A DNA stretch of 64,000 nucleotides from Phytopythium helicoides (lineage: Eukaryota; Oomycota; Peronosporomycetes; Pythiales; Pythiaceae). The notes under the pieces are model-generated. The model was given only the letters and a program-made list of their open reading frames with translations, did no database searches and had not been told where the DNA came from. The stretch is from positions 1,054,001 through 1,118,000 of the forward strand of contig JANFNE010000006.1 in assembly GCA_024867545.1 (NCBI GenBank), written 5' to 3'. Of this stretch, positions 21,340 to 31,096 are shown in pieces; position 1 is the first letter of the stretch, and each line of letters starts with the position of its first letter. Made by a program: the position numbers and the translations under genes.

Positions 21340-21767
21340 GGCAGCGACTGGTGTTAGTCTCGCGTGTCCAAGTGACCATAATGATCGGTGCAATAGTTTG
21401 CCAGCGAGATAATTACACCACAAATCAACTAGTTTTTACGGTACGTAAAGTGCAAGAGCTGCTTCGAGCGTGTCAGGAAGTGACGACATGGAAAACAGCA
21501 GATCGAGCACTCGCCATGGGCGATCAATTGGAGAGGAAGGTGCGATCAGCTTATATTATTCACACAAAATGGGGGATTGCGTTTATCGCTTGCGCGCTGC
21601 GGGCTCTTGGTAATCTTGCGGAGCTCGGAGATGTCGATCCACGCTGGCGAGTGGAGTTCATGTTGGGGGGTGGAGGCGCGGTTAACCGACGACGGGGACC
21701 CGCGGAGAGATACTGCACTCGCAGTCAGTCGTGCAGTCGGGGCGGTGCACGCATGCTCCAGTCGATT
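21340..21767. other. intergenic, TRM10 promoter side
   Basis: About 430 bp between the TRM10 start and the 3' end of the FYVE-like gene, both on the minus strand. Open frames on the plus strand overlap TRM10 exon 1 and do not look like protein. No repeat or spliced exon seen. Confidence 0.6.
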
Positions 21768-24188
21768 TTAGTCAAACTTTTCAGTGAACGGCGTCGGGAA
21801 CGAGAACTTGATGTCAGAATCAAGCAGCTCCGACGCGCGCTCTGAAGCGGTTGTGGACCCGCCGGTGCCTCGGTAGGATTTGCGATCGTTTGGAACGCGC
21901 ATCTCCATTTCCGCCACGCGCGTCATGGTCTGTGTCAGCAGCAGCATCGCCTCATCGTACTGCTTCTCCTGCTCAGCCACGCGATTGAGTAGAAGCTTGT
22001 TGCACTCCTCCAGTGTAGAGATACGCAGGTTCAGGGCCGTCACTTCCTGCATAGAAGCTGCGGAGGCACGGAGCACCATCGAGGCCGTCGACGCTGGATC
22101 AGTGTCCGAGAAACTGGCACTGGCAGTGGTGTCGCTATGCGGACGATCCGGCAGCAGAAGACTGCTGTTGCGACCCCGCGTAATGGCGGCGCTCTGACCA
22201 CGATTCCGAACGTTAGTCGTGCTATAGCGCATGCTTGTCTGAGGTCCAACAACCGTCGACGAGCGCCCGACGATCGAGTGCGTCGACTCGGCACGAGCTG
22301 TTCGCGTCATGCCATTGCCGTAGTTGCCTCGGCTGTTCGGGTACACTTGAGACGACTCAAACTGGTTCTCGATCTCCCGGTGCTGGTCATGCTGACCACC
22401 GGTGACGGTGCTAGCTGTGTGGTTACTGCTCGTGCTGCTCTTGCGCTTGTCGTTGTTTCGGTTGCCGAGGGTCTGGTTTCCGTTCGTGCCATTGCTGCTA
22501 GCAACACTCACGCTGCGGGTACTGAGCCCGGTGCTCGTTTGCGGCCGAAGAGGCCCAGAGATCGTGTTGCCGTGAGCCGTCGACGATTGTGCCGTAATTG
22601 TGCTGTTGCTGTTGCTGCTAGCCGTCGTGGCTGCTCCGTTGATGTCGTTGCCAGCATTGTTGTTTGCTGCGCCAGGCATCGTCATCGGCACAGGGCCGTT
22701 GCGGTGCATCCGGTAGCAATCCCCACACACCGAGCGCTTCTTCGTGAAGTTTGGCAGCGCCACCTTGCCGGCGACATGCTTCTTACAGAGGTACGCAAAG
22801 CACGACTTGCACTGGTACTTCTTGCGGAACATGTTGAACTTCTTGTAGCAAACGCCGCAGACTCCCGAGTCGTGACCGTCGTTGTCAAAGAAATGAGACC
22901 CAAACGGGTTGGTATCTGCGAATCCACGCGAGGTCGCTGCTCGGGACGGCAACGGGACCGCACCATTCACAGGAGCAGCTCCCCTCGACGACTGCGAGTG
23001 CGGAAGCGTGAGGGTTCCACCGGGCGTTGCAACTTCTTCTTCGATCGTCATCTCGGAATGCTGGTGCTGCTGGACGAGCGTCCCGCCAACAAAGCTCAAG
23101 GAGGTGACCATCGGGGCGGACGCGCCGGACTGGCTGCTGAAGCTCTGGTTCGACGACCGAACAAAATCAGCGGCGATGGCATCCATGGGACCAAAGCTCC
23201 CGTTGATCATCTCCAGTGGTCCGAAGCTTGCGTCGAACGACACGTTTCCGGCGTTGTTCGAGTGGTTGGTACCAGGGGCGTTGGCGCTGTCGGAGGTGTT
23301 GTTTCCGCGAAGGTCACCGACATTGAGCGGCGGTGGGTGGAGCATAGAATCACGCAGCCGCTGGCTCTGCAGAGCGTACTCGCGCTTGGCGTTCTCAATC
23401 TGCGCGTTGTCGTCGTCGTCCGAGTCGGCGTTCAGGTCCAGGTACTCCTTCTCAAAGTGCTCCAGCACGCTCATGGCCTCCTTGGGCAGTCCAACATCGC
23501 GCGCGAGCTCCACAGCGGTCTTTCCCGCGGGCGTCTCGACCAGCAGCGAGCTTGGACGAGCCGACGCCAGTACGCGCAGCGTGTCGGCGCCAACGCGCGC
23601 GCGGATGGCGAGGTGCAGCGGCAGATACTGCGCGTTGTTCTTGGTGAGCACAGCCTCGGGGAAGGCCGCGAGCAGCGCGCTGACGGCGGCCGTGGGCACG
23701 TCGTCCTCGGTGCACGCCCAGTGGAGCGGCACCATGCCGTGGTGGTCCTTGTGTCGCGCGAGCTGGGTCTCTCCCTGCTCGAGGCGCTCGACGAGCGTGG
23801 ACCACTTGCCCATCTCGGCGAGGCGGATGCCCTCCTTGAAGTGCGGGCGCGAGCTGCGGTCCACCGACAGCGACTTTTCTCGCCCGAGCTCGCTCTTGCG
23901 CTCGCCCTTGTCGTTCTCCGAGGGGGAGGCCGGCGGGGACGACGCCGCCGACGAGCCCGACGTGCCCGCGGGGTCCTCCCTCGCGCGCTGCGCCTTCTCC
24001 GGCGGTCCCTTGGCGTCCTTCCCGTCCTTGGCGCCGCCCTTGGCGTCCTTGGCGCCGCCCTTGGCGTCCTTGGCGCCGCCCTTGGCGTCCTTGGCGCCGC
24101 GCGGGTCCTTGGCGGCCGTGGAGGCGCCGCGCGGGTCCTTGGCGGCCGTGGAGGCGCCCTTGGCGTCCTTGGCGGCGGGCATGGGCAT
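21768..24188 (-). CDS. ankyrin-repeat protein with variant FYVE zinc finger
   Basis: Intronless, about 806 residues from the ATG at 24188. Order: Lys/Ala/Asp/Gly tandem repeats (residues ~5-60), an ankyrin region (HGMVPLHWACTEDD, QYLPLHLAIRARVG, AGKTAVELARDVG; residues ~140-240), a disordered Ser/Asn/Thr-rich middle, a FYVE-type finger (CGVCYKKF...KYQCKSC...YLCKKH...CGDC; residues ~465-520) and a C-terminal coiled coil (LNLRISTLEECNKLLLNRVAEQEK). The eight zinc ligands are present, but the basic patch reads RKKYQC instead of the canonical RRHHCR, so phosphatidylinositol-3-phosphate binding is doubtful. Ankyrin plus FYVE is a common combination in oomycetes, usually tied to endosomes. A start at 24314 would add a Pro/Arg-rich tail and is less likely. 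Confidence 0.85.
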   Translation of the reverse strand: MPMPAAKDAKGASTAAKDPRGASTAAKDPRGAKDAKGGAKDAKGGAKDAKGGAKDGKDAKGPPEKAQRAREDPAGTSGSSAASSPPASPSENDKGERKSELGREKSLSVDRSSRPHFKEGIRLAEMGKWSTLVERLEQGETQLARHKDHHGMVPLHWACTEDDVPTAAVSALLAAFPEAVLTKNNAQYLPLHLAIRARVGADTLRVLASARPSSLLVETPAGKTAVELARDVGLPKEAMSVLEHFEKEYLDLNADSDDDDNAQIENAKREYALQSQRLRDSMLHPPPLNVGDLRGNNTSDSANAPGTNHSNNAGNVSFDASFGPLEMINGSFGPMDAIAADFVRSSNQSFSSQSGASAPMVTSLSFVGGTLVQQHQHSEMTIEEEVATPGGTLTLPHSQSSRGAAPVNGAVPLPSRAATSRGFADTNPFGSHFFDNDGHDSGVCGVCYKKFNMFRKKYQCKSCFAYLCKKHVAGKVALPNFTKKRSVCGDCYRMHRNGPVPMTMPGAANNNAGNDINGAATTASSNSNSTITAQSSTAHGNTISGPLRPQTSTGLSTRSVSVASSNGTNGNQTLGNRNNDKRKSSTSSNHTASTVTGGQHDQHREIENQFESSQVYPNSRGNYGNGMTRTARAESTHSIVGRSSTVVGPQTSMRYSTTNVRNRGQSAAITRGRNSSLLLPDRPHSDTTASASFSDTDPASTASMVLRASAASMQEVTALNLRISTLEECNKLLLNRVAEQEKQYDEAMLLLTQTMTRVAEMEMRVPNDRKSYRGTGGSTTASERASELLDSDIKFSFPTPFTEKFD
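24046..24165 (-). repeat. two adjacent coding minisatellites
   Basis: Inside the FYVE-like gene. A 21-bp unit (coding the heptad KDAKGGA) is present about three times at ~24046-24108, and a 30-bp unit (coding DPRGASTAAK) twice at ~24103-24165. Units are nearly identical at the DNA level, which points to recent slippage and probable length variation between strains. Confidence 0.75.
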
Positions 24189-25099
24189 GGCTCGAGCGCG
24201 CCTTTCTCCGCCGGGAGTGCGTCGGCGCGCAGGACTTGCGGCAAGAGGCCTGAGCGGTTGTGGCGAGCGCGGCGGCCGGGGCGGAGCGCGCGCGCCAGCG
24301 GGAAAGACAGGCAAGCGCCACCGAGGTCTCCATGGCCGCCGGGCTGCGATGTGACCACCTGGCGCGCTGAAATTCGAGCGCCGCGTTCAAACTGGAGGGT
24401 ACGTATCGTTTCATAGAGGTCTTTCGGTATGCTGATATACTAAAGTGATACGAACAGGTAGTGCCGTGAAATAGAACTAAAGAGGGGTGGGCGGCGTCGT
24501 GCGGTTGCGCGCGCACGGCGGCGAGATGCGCGCGATGGACGGTCTCTGCGCGGAATGGAGCGTGCGGATTGGCTGAAAGTTGTTGCGCAGACGGCGGCGA
24601 TTGGCTCGCGTGACTGGATGGGTTAGCATACTGAACGCCAGAGACTGAGGCGCCAGCTGGCGCCGCCGGCCGCCTTTCCCCTTGGGTCACCGCAACACAA
24701 GAGGCCGGACTGGACACCACCCAGCAAGAGTCACTGCCCATCAAATCCTCTCTCGGTGCTGGGCTCATGATACGCTCGCCGGATGGAAAGGTGCATGAGG
24801 CATCCACGAGATGCTCCTGGTTGTGTTTGTGGCGCTTTGCTGAGTGTGCAACGGCCCCGGAATTTGTTGAACCCGACGCAAAAAGTGTCAAGTTGTCGTC
24901 GCATCGTCACGTCACAATCTCCGTGGCAAACTTTCGACGGTCAACAGGCGCGCTCGACGTGTAGCCATGAGGACGCGCAATGACGACTCGAGCGTGATTC
25001 CCAGTGACGACACACCGCGAGTGTGGAGACACACTTCAACTTGGGCGGCGCGACTACAAACAGAATAACTTTATAGCACGCCAAAAACGAAACTGCAAA
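24189..25099. other. intergenic, upstream of the FYVE-like gene
   Basis: About 900 bp. It includes the CCAAT pair above and GC-rich sequence with no exon I can support. An open frame on the minus strand runs on into the FYVE-like gene in another frame and is judged a shadow. The stop of the M96-like gene is at 25100. Confidence 0.55.
24568..24604. promoter_or_regulatory. paired reverse CCAAT boxes, 32 bp apart
   Basis: GGATTGGC at about 24567-24573 and CGATTGGC at about 24599-24605: the two ATTGG cores begin 32 bp apart, about 380-415 bp upstream of the FYVE-like start. This repeats the spacing of the SUCLG1/ALKBH8 promoter; NF-Y binding is inferred. Confidence 0.5.
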
Positions 25100-26803
25100 C
25101 TAAAACGGCGTGCGCTTGGTCTCGTAAATGATGCGGTGCATGGTCTTCACCATCGTGTCCGTGAAGCAGGCGAGACCCTGCCGGATCTCCTGTAGAACGT
25201 GGGCGGGGATGTCCATCTCCGAGTTGTGCAGCTTAGCGCGGAAGAATCGAGTTAGCACCACGACGCGCTCATATTCCTCCTCGCCGTCTTCACTTTCTTG
25301 GTCATCCCTCAAGCCACGGTTCTCGACATCCTTGGATGATTGGCGTTTCTTCGGCTTCTTGACAGAGTGCTCGGTGAACTTCATGGCTGCGTTAATATCC
25401 ATCCGCAGCCGCTCCTCCGGAATGTAAGGGTACATCTCGTCAATGTCCACAGCATCTGTGGCAACAAGTGCGTACGGTGGGCTGCCATCTTCAGGCTCAA
25501 CGTACTTGAAAAACTTGACGATGTTTTTCTCGACCTTGACACCATGAGACATCACGGACACCAGCCGATGGTTGGAAAGCGAGTTGTCAGGCTGATCGTC
25601 GTCTTCGCGCACCGTAATGTCTCCAAGCATTTCCGAAATGCTAATCTCCATGTTGCGGAAGAAGAATTGAAGCGCATCAAACACCTGGCGCACCGACTTG
25701 ACGCCGTGGAAAGGGGTGTTGTCCATCTTGATGGCACAGAAATCGCCGTTATCCGCCTCGTATTTAGACTCTTGGCACCAGTGCTTGGTGGGGTGCAAAC
25801 ACTTGGAGCTCTCCATGATGAACTTGTTTGCTTGCTCCAACTTGATGTCCTTCAGGTCCACTAATGTCTTTCGTCGCAGCTTTAGGTCGGACGTCAGGTG
25901 GATGAACGTTTTGATCGGGCTTTCAGAATGGATTGCCTAGCGGAAGTGCACGATTCATGTGTAAGCGAGTGGAGGGCATCAACATCACAACCAGGCAGCT
26001 TCAACGAACCATGTACTCTGCGAGCATAATGCGATTAGCGTTCGCAAGGTACATGTCGTGCTGGTGCATGGCCTCGCGGAGGCGCACATTCTCCTGCGAC
26101 TTTTCTACCAGGAGTTCCTTCTGCTCAAAGAACCAGTCGGGGATGCCGCTCTCTCGCCGGAGCTGCACCAGCTTCTGGCTCAGCACGCGCAGCTCCTCCT
26201 CCAGCACCTCCTTCTTCTCCTGCATCCACATCAAAAAAAACCGTGAGCTCGGCATGCTCCAACGCCACTCCCAATTCAAAAAGCAAAAAAAAAAAAATCT
26301 ACCCTGCGGACGATGTAGGTCGGCTTCTTGTATCGCCTCTTCGGCGCGGCGTCCATCTTGCTGGCGCTGTCGTCTCCGCGTTCCATCACCGCCGCGGGGC
26401 GCTTCTTCCTCGGCTGGATCCTCCCGGCCGCGTCGAACGCCGCCTGCTCGTCCGACGTGTGGTCGCTGGCGTCCTCCTCGTCCTCCCTCCTCCGCTGCGC
26501 CTCTCCGACCGACGCGCGCAGCTCGTTCTCCCGCGTCGAGTGGATCAGCGACAGCAGGTTGTCGGCCGCCACCGTCGCCGCCGCGCTCTTGGCCCTGCGC
26601 GGCCCGTCGTCCTGTGGGAAGGCCGCGCGAGGGAACAGCGACGCCGCCGGCGCGGGCGGTGCCCCCGCGGCCAGGAAGGCGCGCGGGAACGGCCGCGGCG
26701 GCCCCAACTCGCCCGCGCGGCTCGCGTCGGCGTCGCCTTGAGCGTCAGCGGGAGCCCATGCGGCCTGGCGAGCGCGGCGGCCGTCGAGCGCCGTCAGGGA
26801 CAT
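25100..26803 (-). CDS. M96-like coiled-coil protein of an oomycete-expanded family
   Basis: Three exons (about 26303-26803, 26010-26219, 25100-25936), all in phase 0, give 515 residues. Exon 1 is low-complexity and ends PKRRYKKPTYIVRR; exon 2 encodes a coiled coil (KKEVLEEELRVLSQKLVQLRRESGIPDWFFEQKELL ... NVRLREAM); exon 3 begins HSESPIKTFIHLTSDLKLRRKTL and continues as a ~250-residue globular region. The KKPTYIVR-K-E-L pattern followed by a short coiled coil and this C-terminal half is the layout of the many M96 mating-specific-like proteins of Phytophthora and relatives, from memory of the family. The first half looks bZIP-like, so DNA binding is possible; the function is unknown. Intron 1 ends with a T8 run and contains a T13 run. 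Confidence 0.75.
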
Positions 26804-27680
26804 GGAGAACGCGGCGATCGGGCGCGAGGCTTCTTGGGTCTGATGGCCGAGGGCGAGACGCACAATCCTGAGGCGCGTGCGCCGGCGATCACGCTCGGAG
26901 CATACTAAAACCAAGTGATCGGCATAGGGCCAGGGTTGCTGCAGGCGGCAGGGCATGTGGGCTCACGCAGCAAAATGAAGAGCGCTGACTCGCTGTGTGG
27001 GTCTTTACAATCCGAGGTGATAGGGTCTTGAGATGAATGGGAGCGAGGAGGGCATCAAGACGCGAAGTGGTGAGACGCGAAGTGGTGCTATGCAGATCAA
27101 GGGACTAAGTGTTTATGCTTTCGCCACTAGTGATGAAAACCGACCAGGCATTGATGCCACTTTCGCTGTCGTCATCATCGCCATTTTCGTCGTCATCTTC
27201 CTGAAGAATGCGATCATCGAAAGGTCGAGAGCCTCAACTCAACCCAGATCGGCTTGCTGAGTGTGACCAGAGTGAACTTGTCAAGGCAGTCGACCAAGTT
27301 CTTCAGTTTCCCCACAATGTTTCTCCACAATGTGGGATCTTACCTCGAACATTCACGAGCATCCGACACAGTCACTTGAATCCTCTAACTGCCCAGCACG
27401 AAGAGAATCACTGGGATTTTCTCAACAGACCACTTCAACGTCCCGCATCATGTCGAGGTGGTGCACCTCAAAAGGCAACTTCCACGCCTCGAGGATCTGA
27501 GCAAACTATTTCTGGTGCAGGATGCGCCTTCGACTCTGATCATTGTGAGCGCCATCTATGAATAGGTGAGGCATCGCCACCACCGGTGCTAGATATCTCC
27601 TGAAATTCCACCTCGCATTCGAGCTTTTCTCCGCTTCAAGCATCAACGCAAGCACTTACCATTGACAATCGACAGCGACC
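26804..27680. other. intergenic with possible gene remnant
   Basis: About 880 bp between the divergent M96-like and DPF genes. Three plus-strand frames between 27200 and 27565 look partly coding: one reads LNSTQIGLLSVTRVNLSRQSTKFF, and after a plausible branch point and acceptor (CTCTAACTGCCCAG, ending about 27395) another reads HHVEVVHLKRQLPRLEDLSKLFLVQDAPSTL up to a TAG near 27565. No complete model with a start codon could be built. The rest carries the DPF-gene promoter. Confidence 0.35.
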
Positions 27681-28727
27681 ATGAGCGACCCCTTCGCGTT
27701 CCTCAACCCAATCGCAAGCACCAAGACCGACGCTGAGAAGGTGCTGGCCTCGTCGACGGCACACCCCATCCCGCCGGTGACGATTGCACCGATCAATATG
27801 GGGGCTCCAGCTGCCAACATGGGTGGTTTCGGTCATCCCCATAATAATGGAGGCATGGGTATGAATATGGGCATGAATGGGGGCATGGGTATGGCCATGG
27901 GCATGAACACACCTCCTGCAACCAACCCGTACGGCGGCGGCATGAACATGAACATGGGCGGTGGTACGAGCATGGGCATGGGTGGCATGGGAATGGGAAT
28001 GGGGGTACCGATGGGGATGCCGAATGCAAATGCACAGTTCCCTCCGCAGCAGCAACAGCCAGTCATGTACGACAACATCAAGAACCTCCTGCAGCAAAAG
28101 CCCAAGCCTCCAGCTGGAGCCTTCGGTGATGACGCCTCGATGGACTTCCTAGAGCACCTCGGCTCCGGTGCGGCTCCAACGCCAGTTGTAACTTCGCCGG
28201 CACCCGTTGCCTCCGATGCATTTGGCTCAGTTCCTGCGCCTATCTCCATTTCGGTCGCACCGAGTACCGCTGGGCTCGATTTTGGCTTGCTAGACTCCTC
28301 GAGTTCGAGCTCACACAGCGCAACGCAGTCAGCTATCACCTCCACTGGCGCAAAGTCAAGTGCGCTTGCCGATCGCCTGGCACACGGCAAGCGCAAGACT
28401 CAAGAGGCTGCGCGTTCACAGCTCGGCTTCAATGCTGGCGCTTTCACCAATGCAAGCGCACCCAAAATCTCGCTCAAGGACGTTAGCGGGGCTTCGAGCT
28501 CGACGTCGCAGCGCACCGGATCGGGCTCCATGTCAGTTGATGATTTCGCTGCTGGTGTGCCTGCTGCCTCGGCGTCATCATCAGCGAACGTCTTCGACGA
28601 TCCATTTCAGTCCGACTCAGCCCCAGCTCCACGCACAGCTAGCGGAAGCAACAGCTCTGGCAGCAACAGTCGCACAGGATCCAAGACTACTCCGCCAATT
28701 GCGACAGTCGACAACAGTTTCTGGTAG
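27681..28727 (+). CDS. DPF-motif, Met/Gly-rich endocytic-adaptor-like protein (short paralog)
   Basis: Intronless, 348 residues. It opens with SDPFAFLNP and ends with FDDPFQSD and a Ser-rich tail. Residues ~38-115 are a Gly/Met/Asn repeat (GMGMNMGMNGG and similar). The middle shares the block SSALADRLxxGKRKTQEAARSQLGF with the next gene (29163-31064), so the two are tandem paralogs; this one lacks the PDZ-like and C-terminal domains. DPF motifs bind the AP-2 alpha appendage and related adaptor ears in other eukaryotes, so a role in clathrin traffic is inferred. I recognise no named family. Confidence 0.75.
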   Translation: MSDPFAFLNPIASTKTDAEKVLASSTAHPIPPVTIAPINMGAPAANMGGFGHPHNNGGMGMNMGMNGGMGMAMGMNTPPATNPYGGGMNMNMGGGTSMGMGGMGMGMGVPMGMPNANAQFPPQQQQPVMYDNIKNLLQQKPKPPAGAFGDDASMDFLEHLGSGAAPTPVVTSPAPVASDAFGSVPAPISISVAPSTAGLDFGLLDSSSSSSHSATQSAITSTGAKSSALADRLAHGKRKTQEAARSQLGFNAGAFTNASAPKISLKDVSGASSSTSQRTGSGSMSVDDFAAGVPAASASSSANVFDDPFQSDSAPAPRTASGSNSSGSNSRTGSKTTPPIATVDNSFW

Positions 28728-29162
28728 AGAGGAGAGAGTTGCGTTGATTACTTGGTGGAGCCCAGATCTCTATTGCATAGCTCTATCACTACATATGAAC
28801 GATCTTTTTTCTCGTTCAACTCCTGTCTGTTGATGTCATGATTGTCGTCGAGTAATTGCACGTTGAAGAGCGTATATGAAACACGCGCCGTTCCCTGGAG
28901 ACGACAACACGTTTCGAGGAACGTGTTGTCGCCTTGAGGAGTTCTCAACACATCCCATGCCACCACATGCACCCAAGCAAAATTAGCGCCGAGGAGTTTC
29001 GTTCCTCGCATTGAGAAGCGACATGCTGACAAAGATAGTGCCAGCGAGCATTCATGGTCGATTTGAAACGAATGCCAAACCTTGCGTCACTTTTGAACTC
29101 ACCGTCAGAGTCAGATCTGTTGCTGGACCCGCAGTTTCTTAGGCTCATTCATACTGGAAGTC
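28728..29162. other. spacer between tandem DPF/NPF paralogs
   Basis: 435 bp holding the 3' region of the short paralog, the hairpin at 28902-28931, and the promoter of the long paralog. No exon seen. Confidence 0.6.
28902..28931 (+). repeat. perfect 12-bp stem, 6-nt loop inverted repeat
   Basis: CGACAACACGTT, loop TCGAGG, then AACGTGTTGTCG: all 12 pairs match. It lies about 175 nt past the stop of the short DPF paralog and 230 bp before the next start. It could be a 3' UTR hairpin, a processing signal or a dimeric protein site. Confidence 0.75.
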
Positions 29163-31064
29163 ATGAACGACCCATTCGCGATGCTCGACCCTACAAACAA
29201 GCCAGGCCAGCCACAGGTTGGTGCTAGTGGATTTGCCACTGCTCCATACGGCGGTCAAGCACCCGGATTTCAGCACCAGCCGCAACAACAACAAATGCAC
29301 CAGCAGATGAATCCATTTGGTGCTCCAATGGCAGGTGCGACCCCAGCAATGATGCCTCAGTGGCAGCAGCAGCCGCCACCGCAGCAGCAGCAGTATCAAT
29401 ACAGCGGGGCCAGCTTCATGACTCAGCAGGGACCTCCGGCGTTTAATGGGCTGGCAGCCCCGCCTGCAATGATGACCGCCCCGTACATGCCACAGCCCCA
29501 CCAGCAGCAGCAAATTTACTCACCCATGGGAAATCCACAGGCTTCTGTGCCGCCATTCAGCGGGCAATCGGTCACCTACGACAGCACCATGAACGTAATG
29601 CAGCCCAAGGATCCGTTTGGTACGTATGCCACGTCGACGCCTAATCCGTTTGGCGATCCGGGCATGCGACCTCCAGAACCTACATCGATGCCTCCACCGC
29701 CAGCTCCGCTGATGACTCAGTCATCTATTGTAGTCGACTTCGATCCGTTCAGCCCCCAGAATGGCACGCCACGCACGCCGTTTGACTTTCAGGAACAGCC
29801 AGCCGCCACTGGAGGCAGCAGCAGCGCACTCGCTGATCGCTTGGGAAAGCGCCAGACACAAGAAGCTCAGCGTTCACAGCTCGGGTTTTCGTCTGACGGG
29901 TTTGCAACTGCCTCGGCTGTGAGTTCCAAAGTCTCGATTCGTGGTTTGACGTCGACCAACAGTGCAAAGGCGAGCAGTGGCTTCGACAACGACCCATTCT
30001 TTTCGGACGGTTCAGATCCGTTTGCTGGCCAAACTTTTGCAAACCTCGATGACGACCAGCCTTCAATGCAAGACTGGAGTCAGCTTTCCAGCAAGGAGAA
30101 TTCATCAAGAGACGAGGAATCTTCGAGGGTGCCAAGTGAGTGCGGCGAGGATGAATACGACGTCACGTTCGAGACTGGACGAAAATTGGGTGTTCTCATG
30201 GAGCGCGTCGATGTTTGGACGGCTCAAGCTGGACGAACAGGAAGCGGAGAGCGACGCGTCGAGACTGCTGTTGTGAAACTCGTTGTTGAGAACGGTGCTG
30301 CAGACAGAGTTGGTGTCACTATTGGGAGCTCTGTGGTGGCAATCAACCGCCACCGTGTGAACCGCGATTCGTACATCACCGTGCTAGACATGATCAAGGC
30401 TGCTCCTCGACCACTGGTCATGCGCTTCCGTCGTGGAACAGTAAACAAGGATACGACACAGGGAACGGTTCTGACACGGATATCGAGTGCGTTCTCTGTG
30501 GGATTTGCTTACGCTGAGATTGCTGGAGCTTCTAACCGTACATTGTGTTCATGCCACAGACGGTACTTTCAGTGTTGGCAACCTGACTTCAGGTAACGCC
30601 GTCTGGAGTCAGAAGTACTTTGCTTTTGGCGGAGCCAAGATGGACGTGCTTCAGCTTTTCGTGTCTCGCGCTGCATACCATGAGGTGAATGCTGTCTAGG
30701 CATAAATCGTAGAGCTAAGTTGCTGACAGCTATCTGTAGTGCGTGATTGCTCTGTATGAGAAGCGACCGGTGCAAACCAAGATCCAGTCATTCCGTTTAT
30801 GCTCGGACCACAAGCTCTCTCCAATCAAGTCCAAGATCTACAAGGGCTACGGTAAGCTGTGGTCCCATACTGCTCCCTTCCATAGCCGCGCAAAACTAAC
30901 TCGTGTGTTTTGTAGGAAACTTGCACTACTTTTCGCTGTCAGTGCCCTCGCTCCGATTCATCGCAGCCAAGTTTGCGAGCGAAGACTACGAGGCTATCAA
31001 GAACCTATGGTCAAATGCTTATGACGCGATTGAGCGCAAGAAGCGCATGGGTTACCCTTACTAA
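29163..31064 (+). CDS. DPF/NPF-motif protein with PDZ-like and PH-like C-terminus (long paralog)
   Basis: Four exons (about 29163-30486, 30560-30684, 30740-30851, 30916-31064) give 569 residues. The N-terminal half is Gln/Pro/Met-rich with adaptor motifs: NDPFAML at the start, NPFG (twice), KDPFG, DPFSP, NDPFF and SDPFA. It shares SALADRLGKRQTQEAQRSQLGF with its upstream paralog. Residues ~335-425 look like a PDZ domain (LGVLMERV ... VVKLVVENGAADRVGVTIGSSVVAINRHRV), and the last ~120 resemble a PH-like fold ending with an amphipathic helix (FAAKF-type strand, then SEDYEAIKNLWSNAYDAI). DPF and NPF bind AP-2 ear and EH domains, so I infer an endocytic linker between membrane or cargo and clathrin adaptors. 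Domain names are by pattern only. Confidence 0.8.
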
Positions 31065-31096
31065 GAAGTGCCTTAGTCTATCTAGAACACGTGCAT

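Noticed and set aside
22137..24416. 759-codon plus-strand frame and a 481-codon companion
   Set aside because: Antisense to the ankyrin/FYVE-like gene, which has clear domains in the other direction.
26243..26908. 221-codon and overlapping 312-codon plus-strand frames
   Set aside because: Antisense to exon 1 of the M96-like gene; Arg/Pro-rich composition from GC bias.
27033..27260. 75-codon frame with a hydrophobic run (FAVVIIAIFVVIFL)
   Set aside because: The run comes from a repeated GTCATC/TTCGTC tract; start and end have no gene context.
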